Assembly (NCBI GenBank): GCA_030248215.1
Contig: JASANG010000382.1
Span: 1-64,000, forward strand
Length of the DNA stretch: 64,000 nucleotides
DNA from: Enoplolaimus lenunculus
Taxonomy: Eukaryota; Nematoda; Enoplea; Enoplida; Thoracostomopsidae
Direction: 5' to 3'
The notes beneath the pieces are model-generated. The model was given only the letters and a program-made list of their open reading frames with translations. It made no database searches and was not told where the DNA came from. Position 1 is the stretch's first letter; each line of letters begins with the position of its first letter. The position numbers and the translations under genes are program-made. Of this stretch, positions 1 through 12,433 are shown one piece after another.

Positions 1-280
1 ATTTGTCTTGTGTGAATAGCTTGATTGATAATGCAAGGTTATACTTAGGAATGTACTTTCAAAACTTAATTACGCTTTAAAGTTTTGAACTCAAATTATT
101 TGGTCTTGAAGTCATTTATGCGCTACAATTTGGGATAATTGACACTTATGGACTCTAATTAGGGTTTAGGGATTCATCCGCTTACGGACTCTTATTAGGG
201 ATACGGACTCCTATTGATTAGGACCCAAAATGGTAACCCCTCTCTTATTACCCCACCCCTCTTATTCGGGATACTACAGT
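1..280. repeat. Foldback element A, left arm
   Basis: Contains GCAAGGTTATACTTAGG and CGGACTCTTATTAGGGATAC. The inverted copy lies at 861-1106. The element probably continues left of the window. Confidence 0.8.
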
Positions 281-429
281 ATCGCTCTTCGCTCCCTTCG
301 GTAGGAAAATGTCTGCTATTTTCAAACATTTTTGTACTCCTAATCGTTAAACGTTGTACGTATGTATCTCAGTTTTGGCACGCTGCGCTGGCTGAACCAC
401 AACCATAATTTTGGGAGAAAGGTAAGCAG

Positions 430-768
430 TAGTAGGCGCAACTCGAGATCTGTCTCCAGCTTCGGCTGAAAATGAACCTCCGGCTTCGGCTCCGGTAAAA
501 TTTCGGCCCGAGGTTCTTCCAATTTTTGCAGTAAAATTTTCCTTAGTTTTATAAAATTTATTTGTTTGCTGCGATTTATTTTAGTGGCACAATTTTGAGG
601 AAAAAATTGCTGAGGTTTCATAAAAATAAGAGTAAAACCAAAAGATTTAACAACACTTTACAGATATTTGCAAAAACTAAATTAGCAAATCAAACATAAT
701 TTTAACTGCTCTGCTGATTTCCGGCAACGGCATTTTCCATCTCCGGTCGCACCCTGATTTATAATATC
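430..768. repeat. Direct repeat X, copy 1
   Basis: Shares order and wording with 1226-1530 (for example AAAACCAAAAGATTTAACAA, then a TTAGCAAAT segment and a CTCCGGT segment), about 780 bp apart in the same orientation. Confidence 0.65.
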
Positions 769-860
769 GAACGTCTCATTTCCTCAGAAAGTGTTAGATT
801 AGTCACTGTCTTTCAAATATGGATTTTACCGTTAAAAAGTGTTTTAAGTGTTGACACATA

Positions 861-1106
861 CTGTAGTGACCCGAATAAGAGAATGGTTCTATTTGAGTCC
901 TAATCAATACGAGTCCGTAACCCTAATAAGAGTCAAATAAGCGGATAAAGTCCATAAACCCTAATAAGAGTCCATAAGTGACAATTATCCCTAAGTGTAG
1001 TGCATGAACGACTCCAAGGCCAAATAAACTTGAGTTCGAAACTTTAAAGCGTACTTACGTTTTGAAAGTACATTCCTATGTATAACCTTGCATTATTGCA
1101 CAAGCT
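861..1106. repeat. Foldback element A, right arm
   Basis: Reverse complement of the left arm: GTAACCCTAATAAGAGTC to ATGTATAACCTTGCATTA. Solo arms of the same family lie at 10321-10600 and 36545-36750, and a fragment at 25565-25607. Confidence 0.8.
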
Positions 1107-1225
1107 TTTGATATAAAGGCAAATAAACGTTTAATTTAACGGATAGTAATAATACCGGATACATATCAGTAACGAATGGCGGCGGAGGGTGGGTTAAAAA
1201 TAAATAACAGCCCGTAATCGAATAA

Positions 1226-1530
1226 CAGGGTACAACCAGAGGTCTGCCTCCGACTCCAGTGGTAGAATTTCTCCCGGAGCTTTCGGAACTGCAAGAAAAT
1301 TTTGCATAGAGTTATTTTACTATGTTTCGCTTTGACTTTAAGTAAAATTTGAGGAAATAGTCGAGATTTCGTTAAAATAAGCATAAAACCAAAAGATTTT
1401 AAACAACACCTCACACATATTTGCTAGAGTTAGCAAATTAAAACACCATTTTAAACTACTCTAATTTCATCTCTTGTTCACTTCCGACTCCGGTTTTTTC
1501 TCCCCTCCGTTTGCACCTTGATTATTACCA
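1226..1530. repeat. Direct repeat X, copy 2
   Basis: Diverged copy of 430-768. With 861-1106 and 1146-1232 it builds a composite repeat block at the window's left edge. Confidence 0.65.
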
Positions 1531-1899
1531 ATCAAGTGAAACCATTAGATTTAAACTGATGCATGTATAAAGCTATATTAGATCGATACTTATTACTGGT
1601 TTTGCGAAGTACAAAAAACAGTTGTGACAAAAACTATTAAGAACCGTTAAATTCCTGTAGCAGCCTGACATCAATTGTCAAATGCGTGCTTTTCTGTCCA
1701 GGAACACCCGTTTCATACTGATTTATCCGTGGGTGTTGAATGATTACGGGGTTACTAGTGGAAGCTTTTGAGAAAAACGGTATAAAAGAATTTACAGCGT
1801 GACACTATAAAGAAATATTTTCACTCTATATACCTATTTATATAAATGATTTCTTGCGGTATACATTCAGAAGGTGCAGTTGCACACTCTTGCACATAC

Positions 1900-2194
1900 C
1901 TGCCGTTCTCTATGAATTTGTGTCTATTTTTACTTGATTCTGTCGTCTTCGAACGACTTAAATGTGTTTGTTTTCTGTGACAAAAACAATAAAATGTTTG
2001 CTTGATGCTACGAAACCCTCTGTTTTGTAATTCCTCAAAATGAATTGATCTGGTCCGGCCAACGTGTATTATAATATTTAAGCCGCTAATACAGCGCAAA
2101 GGCGTAAGCCATACGCAGCTTCGAAAGGGTTCGTCGACACCGTAACATGGTCGAAGAATCACGATAATTTTGAAAACCAAAATGTCCAAAAATA
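1900..2194 (-). CDS. Candidate exon, unknown gene
   Basis: Strong acceptor (ctttcatttttttag) and donor (GGCAG/gtatgt) bound 295 nt open in one frame. It encodes a hydrophobic start (FLDILVFKIIVILRP), CYGVDEPFRSCVWLTPLRC and VGRTRSIHFEELQNRGF, ending basic. If read from the ATG at 2219 it would instead give a signal-peptide-like start. Confidence 0.33.
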
Positions 2195-2694
2195 CTAAAA
2201 AAATGAAAGCAATCAACATCTTGACTTTGACTGACGCAGTTTTGATTTTTTCAAACCCCTACAAAATTGAATGCTCTCCCCCTGGCGCGTTTGGCCAGGA
2301 AATAGCAGCTTTTAAAAGTATTACTGGAATCGAGAAATGTTTTTGGGTTTTAGAATGCACCAGATTATTCTAAAGCCTGTGAAGATGCATTTTCTAGTCT
2401 GTTCAGAAATTTCGGATGAATATATTTGCCTCTGTGTCTCCTTTGTTTACCCCTGAAAGCGTACTTGTTTCAAATCAAGGGAAGGTGGGCCAGCTAGGCG
2501 AATAGGACATAAGAACGGTAGAATGTTTTGGTTAATATGAAACAATTGAAGCGCAGCTGAGAGGTAACTTTTGTTTTTACCAGGGCGTCTAAGTAGTGAC
2601 GTTTTAATCCGAAGTTATTTTTCAATGGGTAGCTCGGGTGCGTGCCACCACTTTCACAGAAAACACATCTTTTCCGTTATCACCGCTTACCGGC

Positions 2695-3260
2695 GTTTGT
2701 CCAAAAATGGTCGGCTTTTGCAAGTGCATTGCTTATTTGTGCTTCTCGTAATTCGTGTAATTCGCACAATTGAGTCGAATGGCCATAATTTTTTTCTATT
2801 TGACAAAAGGTTCTCGAGTTATGGCGGAATAACTTACTTGGTGCCATCAGAAATCACTGCAGATGCCAAATCAGTTATTCGGCCATAAAACGTACACCTT
2901 ATGTTGAATCGAGAAAATATTTAACACCATTCGATTGGCTTTTAAAAGCAGAGTTGTACTGCATATACAAATTTCTTAAGATTGCGACATAAAACATTTT
3001 GGTGCCCAAGCCATGGAGGGACATTTAAGACTACAAATATTGAATTTTTTCAAAAATTCAAATTTGGGTGTGTGATATTAGGAGAGGTCATGAGATGCTT
3101 AAATATGCAAAAAAATTTTTCGGCCACAAATAGTACACCTAATATTCAATCAAGAAAACGTTTCACACAATTCGACTGGCCTTTAGAAGCAGAGTTGTCT
3201 TACGTTTATAAAAATTTCCTAAGGTTTTGACATAAAATCTTTCGGTGTTTAGGCGAGGGG
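2695..3260. repeat. Rearranged foldback element B copy
   Basis: Carries GTCCAAAAATGGTCGGC, AAATCAGTTATTCGGCC, then TTTTTCAAAAATTCAAATTTG and AGGAGAGGTCATGAGATG, with an internal partial duplication (TTTCGGCCACAAATAGTACA near 3120). A further fragment lies at 3640-3760. Confidence 0.6.
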
Positions 3261-3332
3261 CCATTACGACTGAAAAAATTAGTTCCGCATTCTTTATTCC
3301 AGAATTCTATCAATTTAAATTCCTAACAATAC

Positions 3333-3519
3333 CTCGGTTTGTCTGACCCGCTACGACTGATGTGGTTGGCAAAACAACTGCTTGACGCCCAAAAAGTTGC
3401 CACAGACTGTGAGCATTATAATCGCAAGCAAGGATGGACGCTGTCCATCTGGGCCACGGCATGGTTGGAATTTTGAAACACTTTGTATATTTCAGCTTCT
3501 CGTGGACTCCTATTATCAT
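3333..3519 (-). CDS. Candidate exon, unknown gene
   Basis: Open frame with KIPTMPWPRWTASILACDYN, AHSLWQLFGRQAVVLPTTS and a donor GAG/gtattg in phase 1, which would fit the next candidate exon at 1900-2194. The acceptor is unclear, so the right border is simply the first ATG of the frame. Confidence 0.25.
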
Positions 3520-4119
3520 TTTACACGGTTATTAGTTACCCATTCTTCTATTTAAGAAATATTTAGTGTTGTGCAACGCAGCTTCACGAAATACGTCTAA
3601 CGGTTCATAATTTGTCTGACTTTTTGACAAATTTTCTTGTGTCCCATGGGGACACCTTGCGACCTTAAAAATCGAATTTTCCAAAAATTCAAATTTGACT
3701 CTAATATGCAAAATTTGTTAAAATCGGATGATTTCTCGGTTACCTCCGATTGGTTGGGCGAAACTTAAAAAAAATCGAACCGTAGCTGATCCTACGAAAA
3801 TCATCTATTTGCTACCACAAGTAAACTTACAGAGTTGAGCAAGACAAGATGCGTAAATAAGTACTTCCATTAAAGCACGCATTCCCTGTATGTTTCATAA
3901 CACCAGGTCCAAGAAATCACACCTTTTATCTCTAGCGAGAATCACCTAATCACCCCATATTGCATCAGTTCGTCATTCCATTACTTCATATGTTTGCTAC
4001 TTGTCCTGGGGGACCTATGTTTACACCCGGACTCTGTGCTTTTGGTTAACAATGGCTTTTATTACACCGTAATTTTGATTAAGAACATTAGGTACGAATT
4101 TCCAAAGCTTTGACTAGGG

Positions 4120-4925
4120 TCTGTATTCCTGGGATCCAACGGAATTCGGATTGCGACTAAAATTCCGATAAAATCTGGGTTCCGATTCCGGTTCCGACTG
4201 GCTTCTATTCCGATCCCGGAATTCCGATTTTTCGGTTCTGAGTTTTAAGCTGATTGAACTTAAATTTTGCCGATTTTTTCGCCTGTTTGCAAATCTGTTG
4301 GTTTTTGTTAGTAAGTATTTTCAGTAGCACAATAAATTATTTCGCTGATTGTCAAAACATGACTGCAATTAAAAACATTACGCTCTACCTTGAAACGAAT
4401 AACAAAATCTAAACTTAAAATTCGACTTCTAAAGCTCGATATTTGGTTCAACGGTATAATTACTGTAGTGAAACCGACACTCCATTGAATTGGCTAATTT
4501 TTAAAAATCTGAGTCTTGTTATTTATGATTTCATAAGAACTTCATATTTAAAGTTTTCAAATGCTCAAAATCAAAATACTTAAATGGGTTTAAACTTAAG
4601 ACCACTTAAGACCATGATGTTCCTGAGCTTCGAGAATTGACAGGCTGCTCTTAGAATTGGCAGGCCACCATTAATATCATAACTTTACAGGTTAGTAGAT
4701 CGCTATACAGTCAGCTATACAAGCAATTTTTACTGAAACTGTGAACAATACAAACAAACATACTGCAACAAAAAGTCAAAAGTGATACACTTTAGTTTTT
4801 GATATAATTACTAAAACATAAATTACTATTCTGATTCCGATTCCGGCTCCGACAAATTAATTTGATTCCGATTCCAATACTGCTTCCGACCAAATTTACT
4901 TCCGATTGAAACTCTGCTGTATTCT
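4120..4925. repeat. Region bounded by TTCCGATTCCG-rich stretches
   Basis: Pyrimidine-rich TTCCGATTCCGGTTCCGAC at about 4176-4235 and similar at 4831-4905 in the same orientation. Similar CCGGAACCGG-type tracts occur at 20495-20545. The middle is AT-rich with no gene seen. Confidence 0.45.
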
Positions 4926-5523
4926 GAAATGTTTGTAGCACCTATCGTTCGCCGATTAGTAACACTTTCAGAAATAAGAAAACTGCGACACCTACTAATG
5001 TGGTATTCAGTACAGCTGTTGTAGGGTGCAGCTAAATTTGAAAACTGTGCAAATTTGCTAAGCCCATTATTTTTTAGTTCAAAAGTCACACGGTTTTATT
5101 ACAAACAGGTATGGGGAACTAAACGCATTTGAGAATACAGGACAAGGACACGTACTCATTGAGTTCAGAATATTAACAAAAACAACTATTTATCATGACT
5201 ATCACAGTCGAAAAAGAATTACCATTTTAAAACAGTTCGTTTGTATTACTACTATTTTGAACATTTTTGTTTCTCATAAATGAAAAAGCAATATTTCTCA
5301 ATTCACAGCCAATCTTAGAAGCAAAAAGTTTTGATTTAAATCAAACTCCACCGTATAAAAGCAACCAAAATTTCTCAGAAAAGTACTTTTCGGAAACGTA
5401 TAATTACAGAAATCATGAAAACGAAACCAATTTTAGGTTCCATGATTAATATTTTAAATGGGGATGCAACTACGGGGACGCGTGAAAGAAGACAGTTTGC
5501 TCCCTACCGAAGTATTCACCCAC

Positions 5524-5834
5524 CTGGCTGAAATACATCAACAGCATTAAAAATTGAATGTTAGGAAAATTTTCCTTGTCTTCAATATAAATCTCCGTAC
5601 CACCGCTAAGAGTAATTCCTGGCGGTGAGGATATAGATTTTAACGCGTGACTTAAAATGAATAAGTTTTGCCATGCCATTATAGAACTGAACTGATTTTT
5701 AGTGCCGTTGAGGCGTAAATGGACAACGATAATGGGTTGCTGGCAGGGGCGCAGCTGCAGGTTCAGAAATCGAAAGACCGCATAACTACGAGAACGAAGT
5801 TGCAAATTCGCAATATATAATGCACCAGGAAATT
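5524..5834 (-). CDS. Candidate internal exon, unknown gene
   Basis: Acceptor ggtactgtag and donor CCAG/gtgggt enclose 311 nt open in one frame: EFPGALYIANLQLRSRSYAV, FRFLNLQLRPCQQPIIVVHL, continuing to ITLSGGTEIYIEDKENFPNI. G+C is above the flanks. The frame stays open upstream of the acceptor. No family recognised and no proven partner exon. Confidence 0.38.
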
Positions 5835-6136
5835 CTACAGTACCTTTACAAGCACAGTATTCACTTAGATCATATAAACGTTTTAAAAGTAATAAATAGA
5901 ACGTCTCATCATAGATTTAGTTTGGTAGAGGGTGCTTAGTGCTTTCAAATCAAAGATGTTGCCGCCCTCTTGAACTCTGGCTATTTTACGGTACCCTTAA
6001 GCTTAAATGAGGTGCTGCTGTTTCTTACACAAGCTTCCGCACAATTAAGCGGTTCTCAAACTACACCAGAAAAAACAGTATCAAAGTTTAATATTCTAAA
6101 TCTTTGTCTAAAGTTATTGAGTGTCGGGTCCTTCGA

Positions 6137-6364
6137 TTCTGCTTAGATTACCTTGAACATGCAGATGATTCAAGGAGACGCAACCCCCTGCGAACCCTAT
6201 ATAACAAAATTTTCTCTATGTAGGAAAAGTGTTCCCTTGAAGGGTGGCTATTCTGCTTAGATTACATTAAACATCCAGGCGATTCAAGAAGACGCAACCC
6301 CCTGCGAACCCTATGTAACAAAATTTTCTGTATGTAAGAAAAGTGTTGCCTTGAAGGGTGGCTA
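6137..6364. repeat. Tandem duplication of a 114-bp unit
   Basis: TTCTGCTTAGATTAC recurs at 6137 and 6251, followed in each copy by GACGCAACCCCCTGCGAACC and AAAGTGTTCCCTTGAAGG or its variant. About 90 percent alike by eye. Confidence 0.88.
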
Positions 6365-6667
6365 AGAAGTAAAGAAAAACGGCTTCTACAATTGTCCCTC
6401 CTAAAATTGTTTTACCGCACTGCAATGTGGGAACGGACTGAAATGGACGTATATATCCACTCTGAAACTAATTGCAGGGATCAGATATAATGCACTTTTT
6501 AGGTTTCAGAAAAAACATATGCACTGTACTTGTAAAATTCAAAATATTTTTCCGTTATGCTCCCTTGCTGAATGGCTATAAATGCAGCACGAACAAAAGT
6601 TTAGCTTTTAGCGAGCGAAATTTATCACAAATGCCAATGTACTGCTTTTACCGACCTTCTGTCTTTG

Positions 6668-7671
6668 AAGCAGGGTTGGCTTGTTTTTGGTAAAATTGAA
6701 TCGACAGAATAGAAACGGGTTGTTTTCATTTTTTTCTGAAAAAAGCGGAAAAAACGGAGAAATTGAAAATCAAGTACTAAAGTTTCCGCAAGCCTAGAAA
6801 TGTGGATGAATGATTTGTCTTTAGAAAAATCACAGAAGAATTAAATTACTATTTTATTAAGTATCATCATTTGATAACACGGGATGATAAGCTTGCTGTG
6901 GCTGCACACACTACAGAGCTGTCACATACCTGAAAAGGTGCATGTGTCCGCTAAAAGGTGGACACAAACTTGCGGGGTTGAGTCCGGCAAAAAATCTGCT
7001 AGCAGGATTTGTAGTTTTATTGATATATGAAAAATGAAATTAATAAGAAGTTATAAAGATATATAGTAGCAGGGATGCAACTGGAATTCCGGTTTGATTA
7101 CGAAACCATTTCTATAGATTACTTTTGAGCACCGTCGCACTGCTGGCGCGTTCGAAGACGCAACTCTCTTCACCCTGTGTCTGCTCGTGAGGAACTACCG
7201 TAGCTTCAGTGAAGTGCCATTGAATTTAGAACCTGTAAACATGTGTTTCCCTCGTTTTTCCAGGTGTTTCAGAGAGGTATGTATTTACCTATTCCTCCTA
7301 TTAGCGAATACAAAGTGGAAACCAAGATTTTATAAAAGGTTTAGCACCATGGCGTATGGCTTCTGGCTCGCTTTGCTCGCGAATGCTTCCTATATGTCTC
7401 GTTACGGTCTTCCATTTCAGAGTTTCCTGGATCCGCCACTGATTGCTTTCCAGTAAATCAGCCTTCGCGGCGTCGGAAGCGTGAGGAAAACCAATTCCTC
7501 ACGGTTTCCGCGATGTTTTTTTGCTGATTCGCGAGTGACTGATAGAGATTATAACAAAAAGTTTTCCGTTCTTTTCCGACTTTCCCTTTTTTCCACCCTT
7601 TCGGAAAAAAATTAAAAAACCGGAAAAAAACTATTTTTCCGATGGCTTTTCCGGTGCCCAACCCTGCTTGG
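6668..7671. mobile_element. hAT-like MITE with CAGGGTTGG ends
   Basis: Left end AGCAGGGTTGGCTTG, right end inverted CCCAACCCTGCTT. Subterminal CCGGAAAA-rich stretches lie inside both ends. A related element occupies about 32605-33295. The CAG start suggests hAT; no convincing 8-bp duplication is visible. Confidence 0.55.
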
Positions 7672-10200
7672 GTCCGATGTCAGTGCATCTCAGACAACCT
7701 CTGGAAATTTCGTATGGGCAATAGACGCATGCGTAATGATTACTTTCTCAATTTTTCAAACTATTTAAGCATTTCAATATTAAAGCTAATTTGAATTACA
7801 ACAGTAGCAGACTATTTTCTAGATCGCTAGTTGAGGTGTGAGACAATGGTCATATGTTGTTTGAGAATCCAAAATTTGTTTTGAAGTAACATTGAACAGA
7901 TAGTTTTGTCATTCAGCAGTCCTGTGTGATTATTGTCTGAGGCTTAGTATTAAAATGCAAAACTGACGAGTAAAAAATTTCTTTCATTTTAAATAAAACA
8001 AATGAGCAAAATTCATTTCAAGAAATCTGCATTAGCGTAGCCAGGATTTTTGTTTGATTCTGGCAGCAGAAGTTGTATAATCAAATGCATTTTGCATGAA
8101 AATAATTGTAGCAAAGCGACATATAATGAACAATTTTACTTTTAGTTTATTACTAGTAGCGTAACCATATTACTAAGTCATAGTAAAAATGAAGCTAAAT
8201 CGTAAACGTAAAGCGAACTCTATTGCAGTCGTGCAGAAAAACGGAATGCCCCTAAAAGTAACACGGGCTAATGCAGTTGTTAATAAATCAAACAAAAAAG
8301 CATCAGAGATACAAACATGGCGCCTGTGCCCCAAAGGCAACATCTATGACTATCTGACATACTGTCTGACACCTTTTATCGCATTACTAAGCCGTGATGT
8401 GTATGAATCTAATTCATTTCGATCACAAATGACAGCTCAGCTAACACATGGCGTTTAAATGAAGTTTTTTTGCTACAACTGCTTACACCTTCGGTAGACT
8501 TAATCCGTACTTACAAAAGAACTTCGGATTGGGAAATTTAGAGATCAAAGACAGTGAGTATATAAGAAAATTGGTACAGAATTACAATAGTTTAAATTGA
8601 TTCCGCCAAATAGTAGCATATCGTATTGTTTGTTTAAGCAAAACTCATGTATCTATATTCCGCTTAACACTGATTTTATATCAGAATTTTGGCCATTTAG
8701 AGATATTAACAACTTGGAGTTTTAATTCAAAATTAAAATACTGCAACGCACATTGTGTTGCATGCTTGCTGCCAGCATACGGTCGACACAGTCCACCAAA
8801 AATGCAATTGGAAAGGCGGGCTGTGTGGTGCAGTGGTAGAATGCTGACTTAAGGACCCGTAGGCTGAGAGTTCGATATCCGATGTGGAGGCACGTTTTTC
8901 AGCTGCTTAATTAAAAAGGTCTGATGTCCCGGTTTCTGCCTAGAGTGACGAAACATGTCAAAGTATATATTGAGGTGCAAAGCGTTACATAGACATGATA
9001 GTAGCATGCAGCTACAGTTTTTTGAACATTGTATGTCAATTTACAAGCAGACAACATGTTACCATCCAATGTTAATATAAAGGGACAAAACCTGTATTAA
9101 GTTTACTTCAATTTGACAGTAATTATTCAAGTTACGGTAAAAAATACTCTGGCGCTCTACATAGTTTGCTGGGAACATCAAATTTTATTAAGAATAATTC
9201 TAGAAGCAGTTATCGGAACGTAAAAAGGTTAGCGTCTTTCAAATCTGCTCGTGTTTTTGTATCAAACAAACTTTTAAATCTGTGACAATAATCTTATGGT
9301 ACCATGAAACTGATTGACTTTTTTACACATTTTTTCAGTAATACAGAGCCAAAGTAAACTTCTGTGTGCGACCTGATAAATATGACGTGTGTTATTTCAC
9401 GGGCGTGACGGTATATATCTCAGCATATTCCTCTTGATAAGGCTAAGCCTAAACTTTAGCGTAAAAATAGTTTGCAACAGCAACCTATAGTGCTTACAGA
9501 TAACCGGATGCCCTAAAAGGAACAGGGGCCAAACGAATATTGCAAATGAATGTAACGCTTCAAAAACATAAAATAGTGGAATATGGATGTTTAAAATGTT
9601 AAAATGTATCTGTGCAAGGTGTTTAGCTTTGTTACGTAATCACTTTTATATCTTAAGCCACAGAAGGAAGAATTGTTAGCTACGTTCCGATATTTGAATG
9701 CAGTCTAGTATTTAGATTTCAATTCATCATCCGACTGCGGCTCCGTCATTGTATCTGATCGCAGTCTGATCAAAACAATGGGTGCAGTTTTTGCCGTGTT
9801 CGTGCTAACTCTATCATACAAAATCCTCACATAAAATTCTTCTCACACATTTTGACCGGATGAATAAAATACGCTTGGACTTAGGCTAAGCACACAATTA
9901 GGATGGGTAATGTACATGCCCACCGGCCCTACTGTGCAGAAAATTTTGCAATGCAAATTGTTCGTCTGAAGATAAAAAATTTTAGCCGAATAGGTAGAAA
10001 ATATTCCGAGGTTACAACTCAGATTCAAAATTTCGCATCTTCTGTGCAATTGAACAATCTTACAATAGAGAAAAAATTGCTAAAACGCATTTTAAAGTTA
10101 AAAGTTTCGATAGACAAAAGTAGCCTCCCACCGTAAAAACGTGGCTCTACCACTGCCTCTGACAAATCAGCACTAGTGTTGAAGAAGAAAAGCAGGCTTG
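7672..10200. other. AT-rich interval without supported gene
   Basis: Holds a CCTAAG-associated module near 8225-8280 and 9437-9525, the tRNA-like remnant at 8815-8895, and a GCAGAAAATTTTGCAATGCA repeat near 9935 whose inverted relative lies near 60700. The 89-codon frame at 8189-8458 spans the repeat module and is not credible as a gene. Confidence 0.5.
8815..8895 (+). other. tRNA-like (A box/B box) remnant, SINE-type
   Basis: TGTGGTGCAGTGGTAGAATG resembles D-arm/A-box sequence and GAGAGTTCGATATCC a T-arm/B box. Stems are too damaged for a tRNA. Confidence 0.45.
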
Positions 10201-10320
10201 TACATAGGGTGCTCTGTTATTCGGTTATGGACTGTTATTCATTTTTAAACCGCCCTCTACAACCCTACGTTACTGATGTGTATTCGTTATAGCAACTATC
10301 CGTTGAATTAAACCTATATT

Positions 10321-10600
10321 AGTCTTGTATCAAAAGTTTGAGCGGTAATGCAAGGTTATACATAGGAAATATTTTCAAAACTTTAAGTATATATGCTTTA
10401 AAGTTTCGATGTCAACTTATTTGGTTCTGGAGACATTTATGTGCTACAATTTTGAGAATTGACATTTTGTGCACTATAATTAGTGTTTATAGCTCTATCC
10501 GCTTACGGACCCTTATTAGGGATACGGACTCCTATTGACTTGGACTCAAAATGTGGACCCCCTCATATTGTTTCCCCTCTTATTCGGGGCACTGCAGTAT
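10321..10600. repeat. Foldback element A solo arm
   Basis: Same orientation as the 1-280 arm: AATGCAAGGTTATACATAGG to CTTATTCGGGGCACTGCAG. Preceded at about 10203-10300 by an inverted copy of the module seen at 1146-1232 and 25455-25545. Confidence 0.72.
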
Positions 10601-10825
10601 TCTACGAAACCATTTCCGGTATCAATATGTATTTACAGAAGTCTCGTTCTGTATTTCTGTTATAGTTATTTTTATTTTTTCCTATATACTTGTAACATCC
10701 AGTAATATCAGTTCTGTTATGTGTAGTCACGTTATTTGTTCTCGATGCACGTGCTTGCTGTAAGCCAAGGAATGATATCCTCTGTATATTGCCGGAATTA
10801 GGTATGTCAGGTAAGCCAGTCACTT

Positions 10826-11045
10826 CCTGTGTGTTGTTGTTATTGTAGTTGCTGTTGTTGTTGGTGTTGTTGTTGCAGTTGTTGTTGTTGTTGTTGTAGT
10901 TGTTGTTGTTGTTGTTGTTGTTGCAGTTGTTGTTGTTGTTGTAGTTGTTGTTGTTGTTGTGTTGTTGTTGTTGTCATCGTCGTCGTTGTTGCTGTTGTTG
11001 TTATCGTCATCGTCGTTATTGTTGTGGTTTTTGTTGTTGTTGTAT
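10826..11045. repeat. Second TTG-rich microsatellite downstream of the FkbM gene
   Basis: Impure TTG array with GTC and GTA variants, directly 3' of the FkbM stop codon and so probably in its 3' UTR or flank. The overlapping open frames here are low-complexity artefacts. Confidence 0.85.
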
Positions 11046-11071
11046 CCTCGACCATGTTGCGTCGCCATGTG

Positions 11072-12137
11072 TTATTTTTGTCCGTTTTCAATTTGCTGCT
11101 GAAATTGTTTCATTTTCCGTCGCTTCTGTGCTGCATTTGACGCTTTTTTCAATTCTGAGCTTTGCGACTGTAAAGGTGGCGCAAAGTTCATTAAATATGG
11201 CTCGTTCACACTATACTGTGCCGCGCAACTGCGATGAATATACGCAAATTCAACGCAGTTTAAGTCAAGATAGTTTGGTTCCTTTGAAAACAGCCAATAA
11301 TCGGCATGTTCCAGCGTTCGTAACAGTTTCCACCAGCCTGTTAAATGTGGCCATCCATGTACTTCGACCATCAGCTGACAGACTGGACGATTTTGTTTTA
11401 AAAACGCTAATAATGAGTCAATTTCTGCGCCCTCGATATCAAGTTTAAGAACGTCTACTTGACTCAAATTAAATGCATCAATAACGTCAATCAAAGATAC
11501 TTGGTTGAGGGTCGCATTAGTTACCGGCCCGAGGGCTATGCCAAAAAAATAAGCATTCGCAAGTGAACTATAAATGCCAGTAGGGCTTGTCGGATCAAAT
11601 CCGTAAACAACAGAATTTGACGGCCGCTTTTCGCCATTTGATTTTAAATTTGTCCAATTTAAATTTTTATAATTCGAATTTGGGTTATAGCTTAAATTTG
11701 AATTATAATAATAGTCACGAAGTATTGCGACTAGTTCAGTTTCGAACGAAATATCATTCGCCAGTCCCGCAGAAATGATGGTCCACGTTTTGTGTCGAGC
11801 AGGAATCCAGTTTAGTGGCCTACAAAACCATTTACCACCGTCCCCATGGTTTCCGACCCTCTGTTTGCCAGGGCAATGCGTTTGAACCAATAATGACAAG
11901 TGACGCTGGCTCAATGTTTCGTTTGGTCGCGCCTGTTTTTCATTAGCTGATATTCGTTTTGCGGCATCGAATAAAAATTGCTGATCCAAATAGTCGTTGT
12001 TGATTGGGCTAATATCTTTCCGATTTACCAAATCTATGTAATCAAATGAATACATTGGATGAAAAAAGTCGTCTTGCAATCTCAAGGGTTGTTGTCTCCC
12101 CACGGGCTCAAGGTGATTCTTGATTAGCTGCTGCTGC

Positions 12138-12219
<82 letters not shown>

Positions 12220-12433
12220 CACGCTGTTGGTGTTGTTGTGGTTGTTGTTGTTGTTGCGAACTTTGTTTAATTGTTTCAAGCATACGAACGTGAGTTGGAA
12301 TGACAATAAAATAAAAGTATAACAACAGAGTGGAGCTGATTACTGCCAGAAGAGAATGTGGTCGCGCCGGCGGAAATATAATTCTGCAAAATAACAGTTT
12401 CGCATCGCGTAAGCTGCATCCAGGCCCACACAT
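11072..12433 (-). CDS. FkbM-family methyltransferase (METTL24-like), type II membrane protein
   Basis: Intronless 453-residue ORF. Residues about 27-46 form one hydrophobic segment after a short basic N-terminus, so a signal-anchor (Golgi or ER lumen) topology is likely. Residues about 59-102 are a polyglutamine tract from a CAA array. Then come the METTL24-like start HGDGGKWFC, VVYGFDPTSP, and the core VDVLKLDIEGAEIDSLL with MVEVHGWP downstream, typical of the Methyltransf_21 (FkbM) fold that uses S-adenosylmethionine. The substrate is unknown. The first ATG at 12433 is chosen because it places the TM segment near the N-terminus. It ends with a basic tail (KKASNAAQKRRKMK). Confidence 0.85.
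12130..12255. repeat. TTG/CAA microsatellite encoding polyGln in the FkbM gene
   Basis: Nearly perfect TTG run on the plus strand, interrupted only at its ends (TGC, TGG, CGC). On the minus strand it is in frame and encodes about 40 glutamines between the TM anchor and the catalytic domain. Confidence 0.92.

Noticed and set aside
8189-8458. 89-codon plus-strand gene (MKLNRKRKANSIAVV)
   Set aside because: Its sequence overlaps the GCAGAAAAACG repeat module found at several other sites.
10820-11140. Overlapping open frames rich in Thr, Gln, Asn, Cys or Val
   Set aside because: All are readings of one TTG/CAA microsatellite; no start context, domain or splice support.
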